Assembly: GCA_935421135.1 (NCBI GenBank) | Contig: OW285195.1 | Location: 13,654,158-13,718,157, forward strand | Source of the DNA: Bugulina stolonifera | Lineage: Eukaryota > Bryozoa > Gymnolaemata > Cheilostomatida > Bugulidae | DNA length: 64,000 bases | Direction: 5' to 3' | Part shown: one piece after another, positions 51,701 to 63,228 of the stretch | Layout of the letters: the number at the start of each line of letters is the position of its first letter | Numbering within the stretch: position 1 is the stretch's first letter | Program-made: the position numbers and the translations under genes | The notes under the pieces: model-generated | The model's input: the letters and a program-made list of their open reading frames with translations, nothing else | Told to the model about the DNA's origin: nothing | Database searches by the model: none

Positions 51701-52107
51701 ACTGAGAGAGTAAATTATCATCACCAACTGTCATCTGAAGAGTTTAAAAAGACATCCATGTATATTACAGCAGTTAAAGCAACTTTACCAAATTGGAGTT
51801 GTTCCCCCAACATTGCAGAACACAGAGATACGATAACTCCAACATACAGCAAATGCATCTATCCATCTCAGTGTCATTACTGTGCCTAACAGCCCTGATA
51901 CAAGTCACTGTTTAATGTTCACAGGTTTACTGTAGATCCCATCAAACTAACAGTTTAGAAGAGATCACTGGGGGAACATTATGATGCCATGTTGGGCCCA
52001 TAGAACCAATCAAAATTGCCGATAGAAAGATTTGACCAATGTAGTCCTTTGTTACTGGGCTCAATATTATGGCCTCTCCCATACATGCATACACACAGCT
52101 ATCAATG

Positions 52108-52489
52108 CAGGGGTTCCCAATCTTTTTAGCCCATGTATCCCTTAGCAGTCTTGTAGCAAACAACATCCTCCCTTGTAAAACTGTAAAATGGTATATTTTG
52201 AAAATGTGTAAATAAATGCAGTATGGTATGAGATTTTTATTTATCAATTATTTAATGATAACTTTCATGATTGTGTTTAATGGCTTTCATACTGGTTCAG
52301 GTCAACTTCATTAGAAGTTCAGTTCAGTAATAGATAATGGAAATTCATAACTGATAGTCTGTAACTGAAAATTGTCACTGCCAACAATTATCCAGTTGAT
52401 AACTTGTTTTGCACCCCCTAGATTTCTAAAATGTACCCGAGGGGTACATGTACTCCAGGGGTACATGTACTCCAGGTTGGGAACCCTTG
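52108..52489. mobile_element. hAT-like MITE
   Basis: Starts CAGGGGTTCCCAATCTTTTT and ends TTGGGAACCCTTG, an inverted repeat of at least 12 bp with one mismatch. Flanks TATCAATG (52,100-52,107) and TATTAAAG (52,490-52,497) agree at 6 of 8 positions, consistent with an eroded 8-bp hAT target duplication. The CAGGGGTTCCCAA start is common for hAT elements. The 382-bp interior has no coding capacity. Confidence 0.65.
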
Positions 52490-52958
52490 TATTAAAGCAA
52501 CTCATCTCGGCATCCAATATTGTAATCTTTCATCTCTATTGACAGTAACACTATGGTGATTAGTTTGTTAGTGCATGCATACTAAGGTATAATTTGGAGT
52601 TATTTTTCCAATACCATCAAGTACAGAGATATGATAACTCCGTTATACAATAACTACCTGCACCCATCCATCACCGCTTTCACATCCAATACATGATATT
52701 ATGATACAGGTTGAAAATTAGATGTATGCTTCTAACAGTAATCCTGCAGTTGGGCATACAGAGAGAGATCATGAACTTGAGTGTGAATAGAGTATGTGCA
52801 CTTGAAGTAGCTTTATTGATGAAGAATGATATTTAGTATAAGAGCCTGAAGAAAACGCAAGATAGTGAGTTGATTAGAGAGTTATTATATTAACAATAAG
52901 TAAGAGAAACTGAGGTATATGACGATATTGTAACTGAAGAGTGGTAGAAGATAACTCC

Positions 52959-55900
52959 TCAACAGATTGCAATAGAGATCACCAATAGATAACCAATAGA
53001 GATAACGATTCTGGTTGGTGAGGCTGAACTACGAGCTTTTTCTATTCCAGCAGTAATGGGAGCTACTCTAGTCGAAGAGATTGTAGTACTAGTTGTACTA
53101 GTACTACTAGTTGTATTAGTGCTAGTAGAGGCCATTTCAGTACTAGTAGTTGTATTAGTGGTAGTGGAAGCCATTGCAGTACTAGTAGTTGTATTAGTGG
53201 TAGTAGAAGCCATTGCAGTACTAGTAGTTGTATCAGGTGTAGTGATAGTAGTAACTTAAAATTGAAAAATAACATAAATTTATTAACTATTACATGCTAA
53301 TGACTTACTCAGGACCCATAAAGCACAATTAGACAAATAATAGTTTAGCAGACTGAATATACAGAATATTAATATACATGTATGATACATGAACTGAGAA
53401 GATAACTTCAAACTTACTTTGACAATGTGCTATAGCTACATCATCTATGGCCACGTCTCCATGAACAGTATTACTAGAGTAGCCAATGAACAACAGCTAC
53501 AATGGGAAAAATCTGTTGTTGTCAATAAATAGAGCTTGAGGTTATGTAACTGGGGTCTGAATTTTCTTTCGAAATTTTTCCCGCATATTTAACCATGTCT
53601 GAAAGGGCCTGGACAGCTTTCAGTGTTAGCATTAAGTCACATGACGCAACGTTACAGGGGGTCAAAGACCGAAAACAGCACTATGAAGTTTGCCTGCTGT
53701 TACTAGAATAATTTATTTTTCAGTTAAATTATTGCATAATATTGTTAAATGTGCATGAATGTTTACCTAAGCTGATGTTATGAAGAGATAAAATAAAATA
53801 ATGGCCTCCTAGAACTTTTTCTTATGCTGGCTTTTTGCCTGTAAAACCTTATCCAAGTTTTGTCCTATTTGTAGAATAAATTCTTTTCCATAAGGTAAAC
53901 TAGCATGTGCAGGTGTTTCTATAAGTGTTTAGGAACAGGTAGGATAGTATTAGACTGCAGGACACGCATATCATGTGAAGTTATCCCCTCTTGATTTTGG
54001 CCAATTTACGTTGCGTTAGTGACATTACTTTGGCGTCAACTATCTCACTTCACTTTGCAGTAGTAACTGGTACTTTATATACAATTACACTAAATCAAAC
54101 TAAAACTAAATTAGTCAGTCCAACATTAAAAACTTTACAGAAAATCTGTTTACCAATATATGTACACAATGTTACTAACACAGAGTTAGTGTTAGGTTCA
54201 CTTCTAGTCCCATATGACTGGCAGTGACTCAGTCAACAGAGACAGGATTTCAGCATTCTAGCCTCTTAGGTATGAGTTAGCTATCAAACTAAGTCTGACT
54301 AGAAAGAAAATACATATACAAGTAATCAGTATGTTAATAATTAGACTTATTACAACACTTCTCTGAGTAAACAACTCACCTGTGTTGGTTCAGTAATCCA
54401 CACAGTTCCATTCCAGTTGATCCACTCGTCCTTGGACACAGGTTTACCTTCTCTCATCTCAGGCAGCACAGCTATAGGGGTATCATATCCATCCACCCAA
54501 ACCTGTTGATAAATATAATTATGTAGCCGACATTATACTAACAACTAAGTGGAAATACTGTTATCAACACGACATATATGAGATTATTAGTGTCCTTCCC
54601 ATGTATGTACTCAAGTCCATTGAAGGACAAATTTTTAGTTAGGGCAAACACTGCCACACGCAGCAAAACTTTCTTTCAAGATGGTGTTTCAAGGGTTTTA
54701 TTAAAAAGTTATTTTTTTCTATGGAGCTCAACCAACTGTTTTATATGATACCTCAAGATTATCTCAACGGTGGCACAAATACATATACATAATGTATTAT
54801 ATTAGGCCTACATAATTATATAATATTATATTATATTACATTGATTTGAAGGGTCTTCCCCTTGTTGACAATAAAATATTATTACCAGGCACGCCTAACC
54901 TAGCGTTATAGCTAGCGCTATATTATTGAATAAAATATATTGTTATTGCCGCAGATTACACTATTTATAAGCTTGCACGGTGCAATATCCGAATATGCCT
55001 ATAATATATTATATCACATATATATAGTATATTATATTATATATATAATATATTATATTATATACATAACATATTATATTACTCAATCTGCATACAGTGT
55101 ACTGTTTCGGTGTTTAACACCTCATCAGTGCAGCTCAGAGATATGCCTGGGAGAACACCTTAGCAATACTGTATATTTACAGCAAAGCGTATTTAAAAGG
55201 TGTGAAATCCACTGAACCATAGTTCTCAAGCTGCCAGAGACAGCGAGAATTGCGTAATGCTACCAGTTCAGTGTATCTCCCAGGTAAAGTGCTCAAGAAA
55301 TTGGTATTGCTACCAATTTCGAGCGTAATACTCAATCTGCATACAGTGTACTGTTTCGGTGTTTAACACCTCATCAGTGCAGCTCAGAGATATGCCTGGG
55401 AGAACACCTTAGCAATACTGTATATTTACAGCAAAGCGTATTTAAAAGGTGTGAAATCCACTGAACCAAAGTTCTCAAGCTGCCAGAGACAGCGAGAATT
55501 GCGTAATGCCACCAGTTCAGTGTATCTCCCAGGTAAAGTGCTCAAGAAATTGGTATTGCTACCAATTTCGAGCGTAATACTCAATCTGCATACAGTGTAC
55601 TGTTTCGGTGTTTAACACCTCATCAGTGCAGCTCAGAGATATGCCTGGGAGAACACCTTAGCAATACTGTATATTTACAGCAAAGCGTATTTAAAAGGTG
55701 TGAAATCCACTGAACCAAAGTTCTCAAGCTGCCAGAGACAGCGAGAATTGCGTAATGCCACCAGTTCAGTGTATCTCCCAGGTAAAGTGCTCAAGAAATT
55801 GGTATTATATTATATTATATATATTATAATATTATATTATATATATAAACGTAGTAGAAAGTTGACAAAAAATAAGTGTATTTGGATTCTAAATTGACAC

Positions 55901-58614
55901 AAGATAGGATAAAGAATTAAAAGACTCAAATATTTGGCTTTGTTGAACTCTGACATTCTCCAACCTTCCTTCAGATTATTGGGGAATATATCAGTGAATT
56001 TGGTATTTCAGTATTTTACTAGACGAGCAGTCAATCATGAGTTGTCCTTTTATTCATATTACATTGCTATACATTACAATACAACATTATTACGCATCTA
56101 CATTACTAGAGTGATTTCTTCCATACAGGGACTTAAGGTTTGCTACTTAAGATGGTAACAAGAGGTACTAGGCGACCAGGCTAGAATGAGCAGTGTGGAA
56201 AGTACAAGGGTATAATTTATACCTAGGAACTTGCCACTAGCAGCTTCCTACCCTTACCAGCTGTGACTCATGTGGGGCTGCTTCTGTTACAATAATCATA
56301 CAGATGGATACATAGATACCCACCTCCAGCTTGTTCAAGTCACTGCCATAAGCACAATAGTAAAAGTCCAATAGGAGACACCTGCTGCTAGTCCAAAATG
56401 TGGGTGATCTAAGAACAGCCCGCATCCCTGTCTAAAATATTTATAGAATAATATACTACAACATGATAGCTACTGCTAATTCTAATAGACAAGAAGAGGC
56501 ATTGGAATTAGAGTAAGCTACATACCTTTGGTGTAGGAGCATTACTCATGTCTACCAGCATCCAGTTTCCTTGAAAACTGTTTAAGGTATGGTCAGCGTT
56601 TGGCCCAGTACCAGTGGTAGTTCGGTCACCAAAATTGTTGACCCAAGAAAATTGGTTTCGAAAATCCACAATTTGAAACCCACAGTTGCCATCCTGTATG
56701 ATAGAATGAGTACAGAGCAATGAATTGTTAGCTTGGTCTATGACCAAAAGTGTATAATAACAGCTTGACAGCTCTTCTAAATGTGCCAAAACTACAGATA
56801 TCGTATGATCTAACTCAAACATTTTCAACTACAATTCAGCTAATATGAGATCAGTAAAAAAGAGATATCAGTATAATACATAACACACCAGCACTAGGTT
56901 TGGGATCAGTTTGCAGGACATTGGTTAGTGTTTAAAATTAACATACCTCAAAAGTACATCGAAAAGGGACATTAGCCACTGCAGGGGTAGGTGCTGGTGC
57001 CGCATCTCCATCTCTGCTAATTCTTATGCTGTCGATAGCAATATCTCCCAGACCTGTGGTACCACGCCACCCATCAAACTCCACCTGTTGACAGAAGTAG
57101 ACAGGTTATATCAGACAGAGAATATGACGCTCAATAGCAAGTTAGAAATTCACCTAATACAGCTTTCGGATTCGTAATCAATGACCTCACAAAGTCATAG
57201 GTATCCTAAACTTTGAAACAAAACAAGCAACTGGCAAAAAATGTTGCAAGAAGTAAGTTAAAACAGTGTGTTTATGTCATAATCAGTGATATTCCATGCT
57301 TCGTATTTTCCTTTGAAGGAAGTTGTTTCACTCTACGAAGCTCCATTCTGGTCTAATTCCATGCTTCGTATTTCGTTCAACTGTTTTGTGGCAAACACGT
57401 TCAAGTTTTCCCGCCTATGACATCATAGTACAATAACCTTAGGAGTTAAAAATAGCTACGCGTTGTCTGATGGGAATTCAACCGCAACAAGGAGTGCACA
57501 GCCAAACTGATGTCATAGCATAATGTAGTTATTAACAAAAAGTTATTCAAGCATGAAGACTATTGCGCTAGCCAAAGATAGTGTACTGCCAACTAGTACT
57601 CATACATTAGCGAGCTCAAATTCTAAGAATGTCACTTCCATCCTACGAAGCAATAAAAATCCTTACGTATTTTCGGAAATACGACATCTCTCGCTCGAAG
57701 GAGCTTGCTCCTACGTAGGTCAGGAAATACGTATTTTTCGCCAATTCCATCCTTCGTATTTTAAATACGAAGCTAAATACGAAGCAAAATACGAAGCATG
57801 GAATATCACTGAATATAAACACTGATCACCAGAATCTAAGAAAAATCACTACTTCACTATAAACTGTGACTCATGTCACACTTTGTTGATTATGGAACCT
57901 TATTCACTTTAACCAATACTCTGTAGAGGATGAAGGTGAGAGATATAGTTCCACCTACACGAAAAGAAGATTCTCGGTTGACTTCAACATTTGCAATCGT
58001 CCAGTTATCTACTGTTGAGTTGATATTATAAGAATAATACCAGATTAACTTGGCGTATGGTGATCCATCTTCTCTGGTGTACACACTCAGGCCTCCCAGA
58101 TTGGCACCTCTGGCAATATACCAGAACTCAACTGTGTACCTCCCAGAGTCTAATGTGGAGGTATACAGTCTTGCTTTATCATTCACTACCTAAATTACAT
58201 AATAGAACAACACAATTGAAACTGATACACCAATTTATAGTAAACTTTCAACAGCAACAGGTTACAATGGGTGAGAAATTCAGAGTTAATTAGAAAGCTA
58301 AAGTTATATATTTTATATCTACATAACACGAATGCACGTACTCGAGGAGTTGAGGTCTCAATATACATATAGTATCCTTCAGCGGTGCCAGTATTTTGAT
58401 CTGTGTCAGGCCCTGTGTCGGCAGTGTCTGTTTGTCCCTTGTTGCGTCTCCATGTAATCTGAACTATATTTGGGTTGGTCTCGTTAAACACATCCCCACT
58501 TGTACACATGGGGCTTCCAAAATAGCAATTAACTAAGTTGAGGCCTACAATTATTACAGAGCAAAAAATAAAAACAGTATAAAGCATACCTTTTGCAACA
58601 GAAGTTTTCATCAA
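52959..58614 (-). CDS. GPI-anchored double-MAM surface protein (gene A)
   Basis: Eight-exon model, 471 aa, all in frame: 58614-58342, 58189-57959, 57084-56947, 56693-56526, 56431-56324, 54502-54380, 53496-53418, 53254-52959. Start: MMKTSVAKGMLYTVFIFCSV, a signal peptide. MAM1 (~35-205: [37 protein letters not shown]) and MAM2 (~211-373: FRCTFEDGNCGFQIVDF, NWMLVDMSN, GDVAIDDVAIAHC) are close copies of gene B's first two, with identical intron positions. Then a Ser/Thr stalk with MASTTTNTTTST repeats and a hydrophobic C terminus (IVISIGYLLVISIAIC) with no charged tail after it; RSSAS just before it would suit a GPI omega site. A lost first exon like gene B's survives at 58,814 (frame open, no ATG). 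Intron 6 contains the hammerhead array. Role beyond surface binding is unknown; a decoy or modulator of gene B is inference. Confidence 0.82.
55078..55144 (-). ncRNA. type I hammerhead ribozyme, copy 1
   Basis: Minus strand, 5' to 3': distal stem I ATAT-CTC, internal loop TGAG, stem I CTGCA, core CTGATGA (55,122-55,128), stem II GGTGT-TAA-ACACC, core GAAA (55,105-55,108), stem III (A)CAG-TACA-CTG(T), then A (H17), cleavage site, and the return strand TGCAG-ATT-GAG. All conserved core bases of the hammerhead are present. Predicted cut is between 55,093 and 55,092. The outermost stem I pairs are weaker here than in copies 2 and 3 because the array boundary cuts in. Confidence 0.85.
55327..55393 (-). 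ncRNA. type I hammerhead ribozyme, copy 2
   Basis: Identical core and stems to copy 1, with the distal stem I completed (ATA/TAT and CTC/GAG pairs). Predicted cut between 55,342 and 55,341. Cutting here and at copy 1 releases a 249-nt RNA (55,341 to 55,093). Confidence 0.87.
55576..55642 (-). ncRNA. type I hammerhead ribozyme, copy 3
   Basis: Same sequence as copy 2. Predicted cut between 55,591 and 55,590, so with copy 2 it bounds a second 249-nt monomer (55,590 to 55,342). Confidence 0.87.
57284..57811. mobile_element. MITE-like element with perfect 26-bp inverted ends
   Basis: Begins CAGTGATATTCCATGCTTCG (continuing TATTTT) and ends with the exact complement, 26 bp in all. Short AAT flanks both sides (57,281-57,283 and 57,812-57,814), compatible with a 3-bp target duplication. 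The matching intron of gene B (about 47.85 kb) lacks the element. The interior repeats 'aaatacgaagc'. An open frame across it (57,553-57,825) is not a gene. Superfamily unclear; PIF/Harbinger-like is possible from the 3-bp duplication. Confidence 0.7.
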
Positions 58615-58813
58615 ATTAAATTTAATAAAGTGTTTGGAAAGTTATCTCAATCAATCTTAGTGCCAATAATGCTTGCCAGGAAGTACAAGTAAGGTGATAT
58701 CAGTAATCCATGATTTCTGCTACTATCACAAGCAAAGATTTGTGCTTTAGAAATATATGAATTTCACACAATCTTCATAGACGACGACAAAACCTCATAC
58801 AGTAGAAACTTAC

Positions 58814-58884
58814 TTGAAACCTGCCGGGTGGATAGCAAGCATATCACCAGTATCAAATCTACAAGTAGCACAAGTAGTAGTGTA
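58814..58884 (-). pseudogene. remnant or alternative signal-peptide exon of gene A
   Basis: Homologous to gene B exon 1. The frame reads LLVLLVDLILVICLLSTRQV then joins a conserved donor (TTTCAA|GTAAGT) in the phase needed by the MAM exon at 58,544. Unlike gene B it has no in-frame ATG before an upstream TAG. A good acceptor (TCTCAATATTTCAG) precedes it, so it could also be an internal exon fed by an unseen upstream one. Confidence 0.5.
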
Positions 58885-59610
58885 CTGAAATATTGAGATT
58901 GAAAGCCCAGTAGCAGCTGGGCCAGTGAGCACAATACCAGCTAAGCTACATGGCGTCATCGTAGGTTTCATAGTGGTTTATATGAGACCGACTTCTTGCT
59001 GAGTTTTTCAGTTGCTTATGGATTGCTAAGGAAGTAACGATTCTCACTCGCTGTACTGTTTAGGCTAACACTACACATACAAGCTTCTTACTTAACATGG
59101 GTTTCAAGTACATTCCTAGGTCTGCTACTAGGACCCATAACTCCACTACATAATAGGCACCACTACTGCAGCCGCGTCCACGATAGGCTAGTGTATAATA
59201 CCGCCATTCACTTCCCCTGATACCGGTGTGTGCCGCATGTTCCATCAGTCAGGTCATGAGTGTGGGGGTCATCTTCCCTTGAGCAATAGCATTAGGATTA
59301 GACAGAAGTGCAGCAGTCAGTGTCTGCCTAGTTGACTTTGCTCTTGATAGTGGTTCTCCCTCTGGTTATGATGCTGTACGGCTGAATACGGCTCAACATA
59401 GCATAATTAATTACTAATAAATAGTTATTAATATTACTATTACATTAAAATCAATTATCCATCAATAATTAAATTATTCATCATATTCGTATTGATATTC
59501 AATTGGTATTAAATACATGTACATGTATATATACTCGTACATACTGGAATATTTGGAATATTTGTATTAGTATTGATTAATTAAATATTACAAATTTTTA
59601 TCGATTATCA
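58885..59610. other. no recognisable gene
   Basis: Upstream of gene A, presumably including its promoter, followed by strongly AT-rich sequence at 59.4-59.6 kb. No exon or RNA gene is supported. Confidence 0.5.
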
Positions 59611-59636
59611 TTATGAATGATTATGATTATTGTTAT

Positions 59637-59745
59637 CTAACAAGAGCTGCAGAAAGAGGAGAACCTACTTCAATCTATGCTGCATCACATGTATATCATA
59701 ACAGTTTTCTACCAAGAACCGTACGAGGGCTAATGATAGTGCCTC
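59637..59745 (+). pseudogene. LINE C-terminal fragment, inverted relative to the next
   Basis: The plus strand encodes TRAAERGEPTSIYAASHVYH and then NSFLPRTVRGL, matching TREAARGEPTSILAKRCIYH...SSFLPRTIHEM of the fragment at 60,221-60,658. Only ~36 codons are alike. Confidence 0.55.
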
Positions 59746-60220
59746 TACAATCCCAATCTGAAAACTGCAAAATGCTGGAAAACTGCACAACCGCTGCTTT
59801 TTCCCCTCATCTTAAACCTAGGAGGCCCTCTATTTTTGCACCATTATGGTGGAGTTAGAGTGTCCTAAATTCATTGAGGTAAGAATCTACATGTATGTAG
59901 TATAAGACAAATATTGTATTAGTATATGACAGTTATTGCTCTTGAATGAAGAAAAACAGTTAACTATATTAAGTATTAAGATCATTATTTTCAGACGGGG
60001 TATGTACAATTGTAATAGCTTTGCAAAAAATACATAAATATACATACATCTGGCAATAACACTAAAATCTTTGCTTTACCTCAGAATTTACCTCAGATGA
60101 GGTAGGACTCCACCAGCAATTTCATTTAAATCTATAAGGGAGCCTCTAGTTTTAACTATTTTTAGACTAGGGTCTGCAATTTTTACAGCATATTACTGTT
60201 TAGGATTGGAGGTCAGTTTC

Positions 60221-60658
60221 TCATCTCATCTCATGAATTGTTCGTGGCAGGAAACTAGAGTGGTAGATACATCTTTTGGCTAATATTGAGGTTGGCTCTC
60301 CTCTGGCAGCTTCTCTAGTGGTCATTGTTACCATCTCTCTGTAACCCATAATATCGCCATATGCTCTAGATAGAGTGCGATGTTGTTCTTCATTCTGAAG
60401 AACCCTGGTCAGCAGACACAGCCGGTGGTTTTTTCTATTTTCCATGGTCCAGATCTTTAGCTGGTCTCTCGCCTGTGATACACTGTCAGTACGCCCCCTT
60501 AGGTTAGCTATAAACTGTATGGCACTGTTCTGGATGAGTTCTATATCATGGATCTTGTTCTTAGTTGAAGGGTCCCATACTACATCTGCATACTCAAGTA
60601 TAGGCTCTAGGTCTGCATAGACTTGTGTAAGCCAGTAGTCTGGCCTCTTTTGGAGCAT
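60221..60658 (-). pseudogene. non-LTR retrotransposon reverse-transcriptase C-terminal fragment
   Basis: A 145-codon open frame with ILEYADVVWDPSTKNKIHDI and ELIQNSAIQFI, the pattern (LEYA-x-VWDP ... LE-x-Q-x-A-x-RF) typical of the region just after the reverse-transcriptase fingers/thumb in CR1/Jockey/L2-type LINEs, and ending with SSFLPRTIHEM. The catalytic part is absent and no 5' portion is nearby, so it is a truncated dead copy, although still open. Confidence 0.7.
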
Positions 60659-60659
60659 G

Positions 60660-62380
60660 GTACATTAAATCAAATGTTTGATTCCTCCAAGTATTTTACA
60701 AGACTTTGTGCATTTCTCATGCATGTGCTTTGAGAGTATAAATTAATAATAATAGTAAATAAGTAAAATAACCATGAGACGATATTGTAATGATCACTGG
60801 TGAATAATCCAGTGTAGGAAAACTCTATTAATTAAAACAATCCATCAATAGAACAATACTATGAACAATTATAATAATTAATAGATAGGCTAGTAGCTAC
60901 AGTTACAGTACAGTTATTATATGATTATTAAATTATAATTACATGTGATTGTAAGCAAGGTTGTTGGTTGTATATCCGTGCTCATCTTTCTTCCGGGACA
61001 CAATAGCCAGTAGAGACTCTAGTAAGCTTTGATTATACAGCAGATGAACAATCGTTATTATCAACGAACTGTTACAATTATTAACATTTAAAAGCCGAAT
61101 TTCTTACGCAAAACGTTATGTTATAAATTTAAATTAAAACAATACAAAGTGAAAGTTACTAGATACCAAAGTGGAAGGGTATCCACTATATTTGTAGATA
61201 ATTAGAACTAATTGCAAAGTTGCTAAACCAGAGCCATTGGCTAAAACCGGAGCCAGTGGCTAAAACTAGAGCTATTGGCTAAAACCAGAGCCATTGGCTC
61301 TGGCTAAATAAAACAAGGACAAAGAGAGTAAACCATAACTCTGTGGAGTAAACTCTCTTTGACAGAGAACTTGGTATCTGGGAACTTTTCTGATTGGCTA
61401 CAGTAATACGGCCTTGACAAACCTCTGCTAGTTATTTAATAAAAGCCGCTAACGTGCTTTAAACCGTACTGTTGCTCGTATAGTTTAGGAGTTGTTCTCA
61501 CTTTTTCAGCAATGTCGCTGTTCCATCAGTCTACCTTCTCTCTCACTTCAAAGTGAAACAGTGCATGATCACAGCCAATTCTCCCTGACTTCCAAAAAAT
61601 GCACACCCACCCAATGCTGAATCTCCCTGATTTTCATCAGTCAAACTTGGCAAGCCTGGATCACAGTATTTCGAATAGAGATGGTTAAAAATTTGTTCAA
61701 CAGAATAATTTTATATAATTTTACAACATTGTTTATTATGCACAAAATAGCAATGGTTGACCTCTACCAAAAATAAAGTACCATATGCCCAGTAATATAT
61801 TATATTATAATGGTAGAAAATAGAAATGGTAATGTTGAGCAAAGGAAGATTAAGATTAGAATGATTGCTTTACATGTGAAAACTTTGCATTTGTAACAAA
61901 AAATATCACTATGGGATCTGTAAAGAGGCTCAATTCTAATTGGTAGAGGAAGTAGCTAATGGTATAATGTACACAGTACAAGAAATATATACAAATATAG
62001 ACTCACAATATCATTACTTAAATATAACATGCTTTTGAAAGTTATGGGCATGCATACACCATTGTTTTATCATAGATCCATTAGCTGTCCACATTGAATT
62101 TGATTCTAATTACAATATAAAAGGGTTGGTGGCAACCAGAATAATATATACATTTATCTTAACTAAAATCAGGTAGTAGTTAGACCATAACAACTACTGC
62201 TACTATACTGATTGTTTCTGATATTCTCCAAGGACAGATAGCTCCGCCAATAGCAAAGAATCAAAAAGTTTATCTTACAAATACTGTATTCGTTTTATGA
62301 TAAAGTTGGAATTGTCCGACCCCACTCCATATATCGGTTGCATAGATCAAGTTCTAAGAAAAAAACTCTAAAAGTACAGG
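60660..62380. other. duplicated non-coding block downstream of gene C
   Basis: Contains gene C's 3' flank. From about 60,970 to 62,050 it aligns patchily with 50,340-51,260. A short 21-bp repeat (ccagagccattggctaaaac) lies at about 61,225-61,310. No gene is seen. Confidence 0.55.
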
Positions 62381-63228
62381 CTATAGATGGGTAACCGTTT
62401 GTTTATACTTCTGCCTAGTAAATATTGTGTTGCTTCCCGATGAGCTATGATTTGAGGAGCTTGCTGAGCTACGACCTGCATCCGTAATTCCCTGGGAACA
62501 TAGTCTAAAGTTTTCAAAGTCTGGAGTTAAGGTTTGCCTATTGTCATCATAGCCCTTGTCTACCATATCATCATCTGACATGCAAGTATGGGGGTGATTT
62601 CTACCCGCCCGCATTATAATGGTAGAGCTGTCCGTTGATGATACCATACTATCCTGATAGTCTGGGTATCGTGAGAGGAAGTCGTATAGGTTTGATTGTG
62701 ACGTATTGCCTAGTAGAGTCTCAATATCAGCTAGTTCATGTTCCAGGGCCTGCAAATAATAACACACCACCATGAGCTTATGGTTGCCTTGTTGCACATG
62801 CAAAACATGTTAAATCCCAAAAGAATTATTCCATTTTGTAGTTGTCTACTCCACAGACTTATAATTTTACGATGCAAACACTCAAAATATTTCTATGAAT
62901 ACTTTCCATTGCACAGCATTACAAATTAAATTCTCTACTAAGGTTGTGATAAGAATAAATATTACCTGCTTCTGCCTTTCCTTAGAACGTAACTGGAACA
63001 CCTTTCTGTTCAAAGTGGAGTTCTTACGCGTGAAGCCGGCAGAGGCTAGTGACTTTCGTAGTTGTGATTGTCGCCTGGTGTCCGAGTCGTTACCAATAAG
63101 GTCAAGGTCAGCATCCCTGATTGAGGTCACTAGGTGACGAAGGGCAAGGTTGGTATCTATGTGTGACTTGAGTCTACCTGGAGCATGGATACTACTCTTC
63201 TTTGGACGGATTGCTACCACTGAGTTCA
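62381..63228 (-). CDS. last two exons of gene C, intracellular tail with PDZ-type end
   Basis: Exons 63228-62966 and 62749-62381; the 5' part lies beyond the window or in exons I cannot identify. The penultimate exon (phase 1 in, phase 0 out) encodes a basic segment with AIRPKKSSIHAPGRLKSHID and ends in a probable coiled coil (NRKVFQLRSKERQKQ continuing into ALEHELADIETLL). The last exon is Ser/Asp-rich (STDSSTIIMRAG, SSASSSNHSSSGSN) and ends QTVTHL, a class I PDZ-binding motif (T at -2, L at 0). Polar composition and the terminal motif suggest the cytoplasmic tail of a receptor or scaffold-bound protein; a receptor with a coiled-coil tail (GABA-B-like) is one possibility but unproven. A decayed copy is at 51.3-51.7 kb. 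Confidence 0.65.

Larger units (their letters stand above)
55081..55805 (-). repeat. 249-bp tandem array, retrozyme-like
   Basis: Two full and one nearly full copies of a 249-bp unit, starting at 55,081, 55,330 and 55,579, almost identical (one or two substitutions each). The array sits in AT-dinucleotide-rich sequence within intron 6 of gene A. On the minus strand, the same strand as gene A, each unit carries a hammerhead ribozyme. There is no protein-coding capacity. Tandem 150-400-bp repeats with a hammerhead in each copy are what has been described as animal retrozymes, non-autonomous elements making circular RNAs. The right edge breaks off at ggtatt, so the third unit lacks 25 bp or so. 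Confidence 0.88.

Noticed and set aside
57553..57825. 90-codon plus-strand open frame
   Set aside because: It lies within a perfect-ended MITE and includes its repeated aaatacgaagc end.
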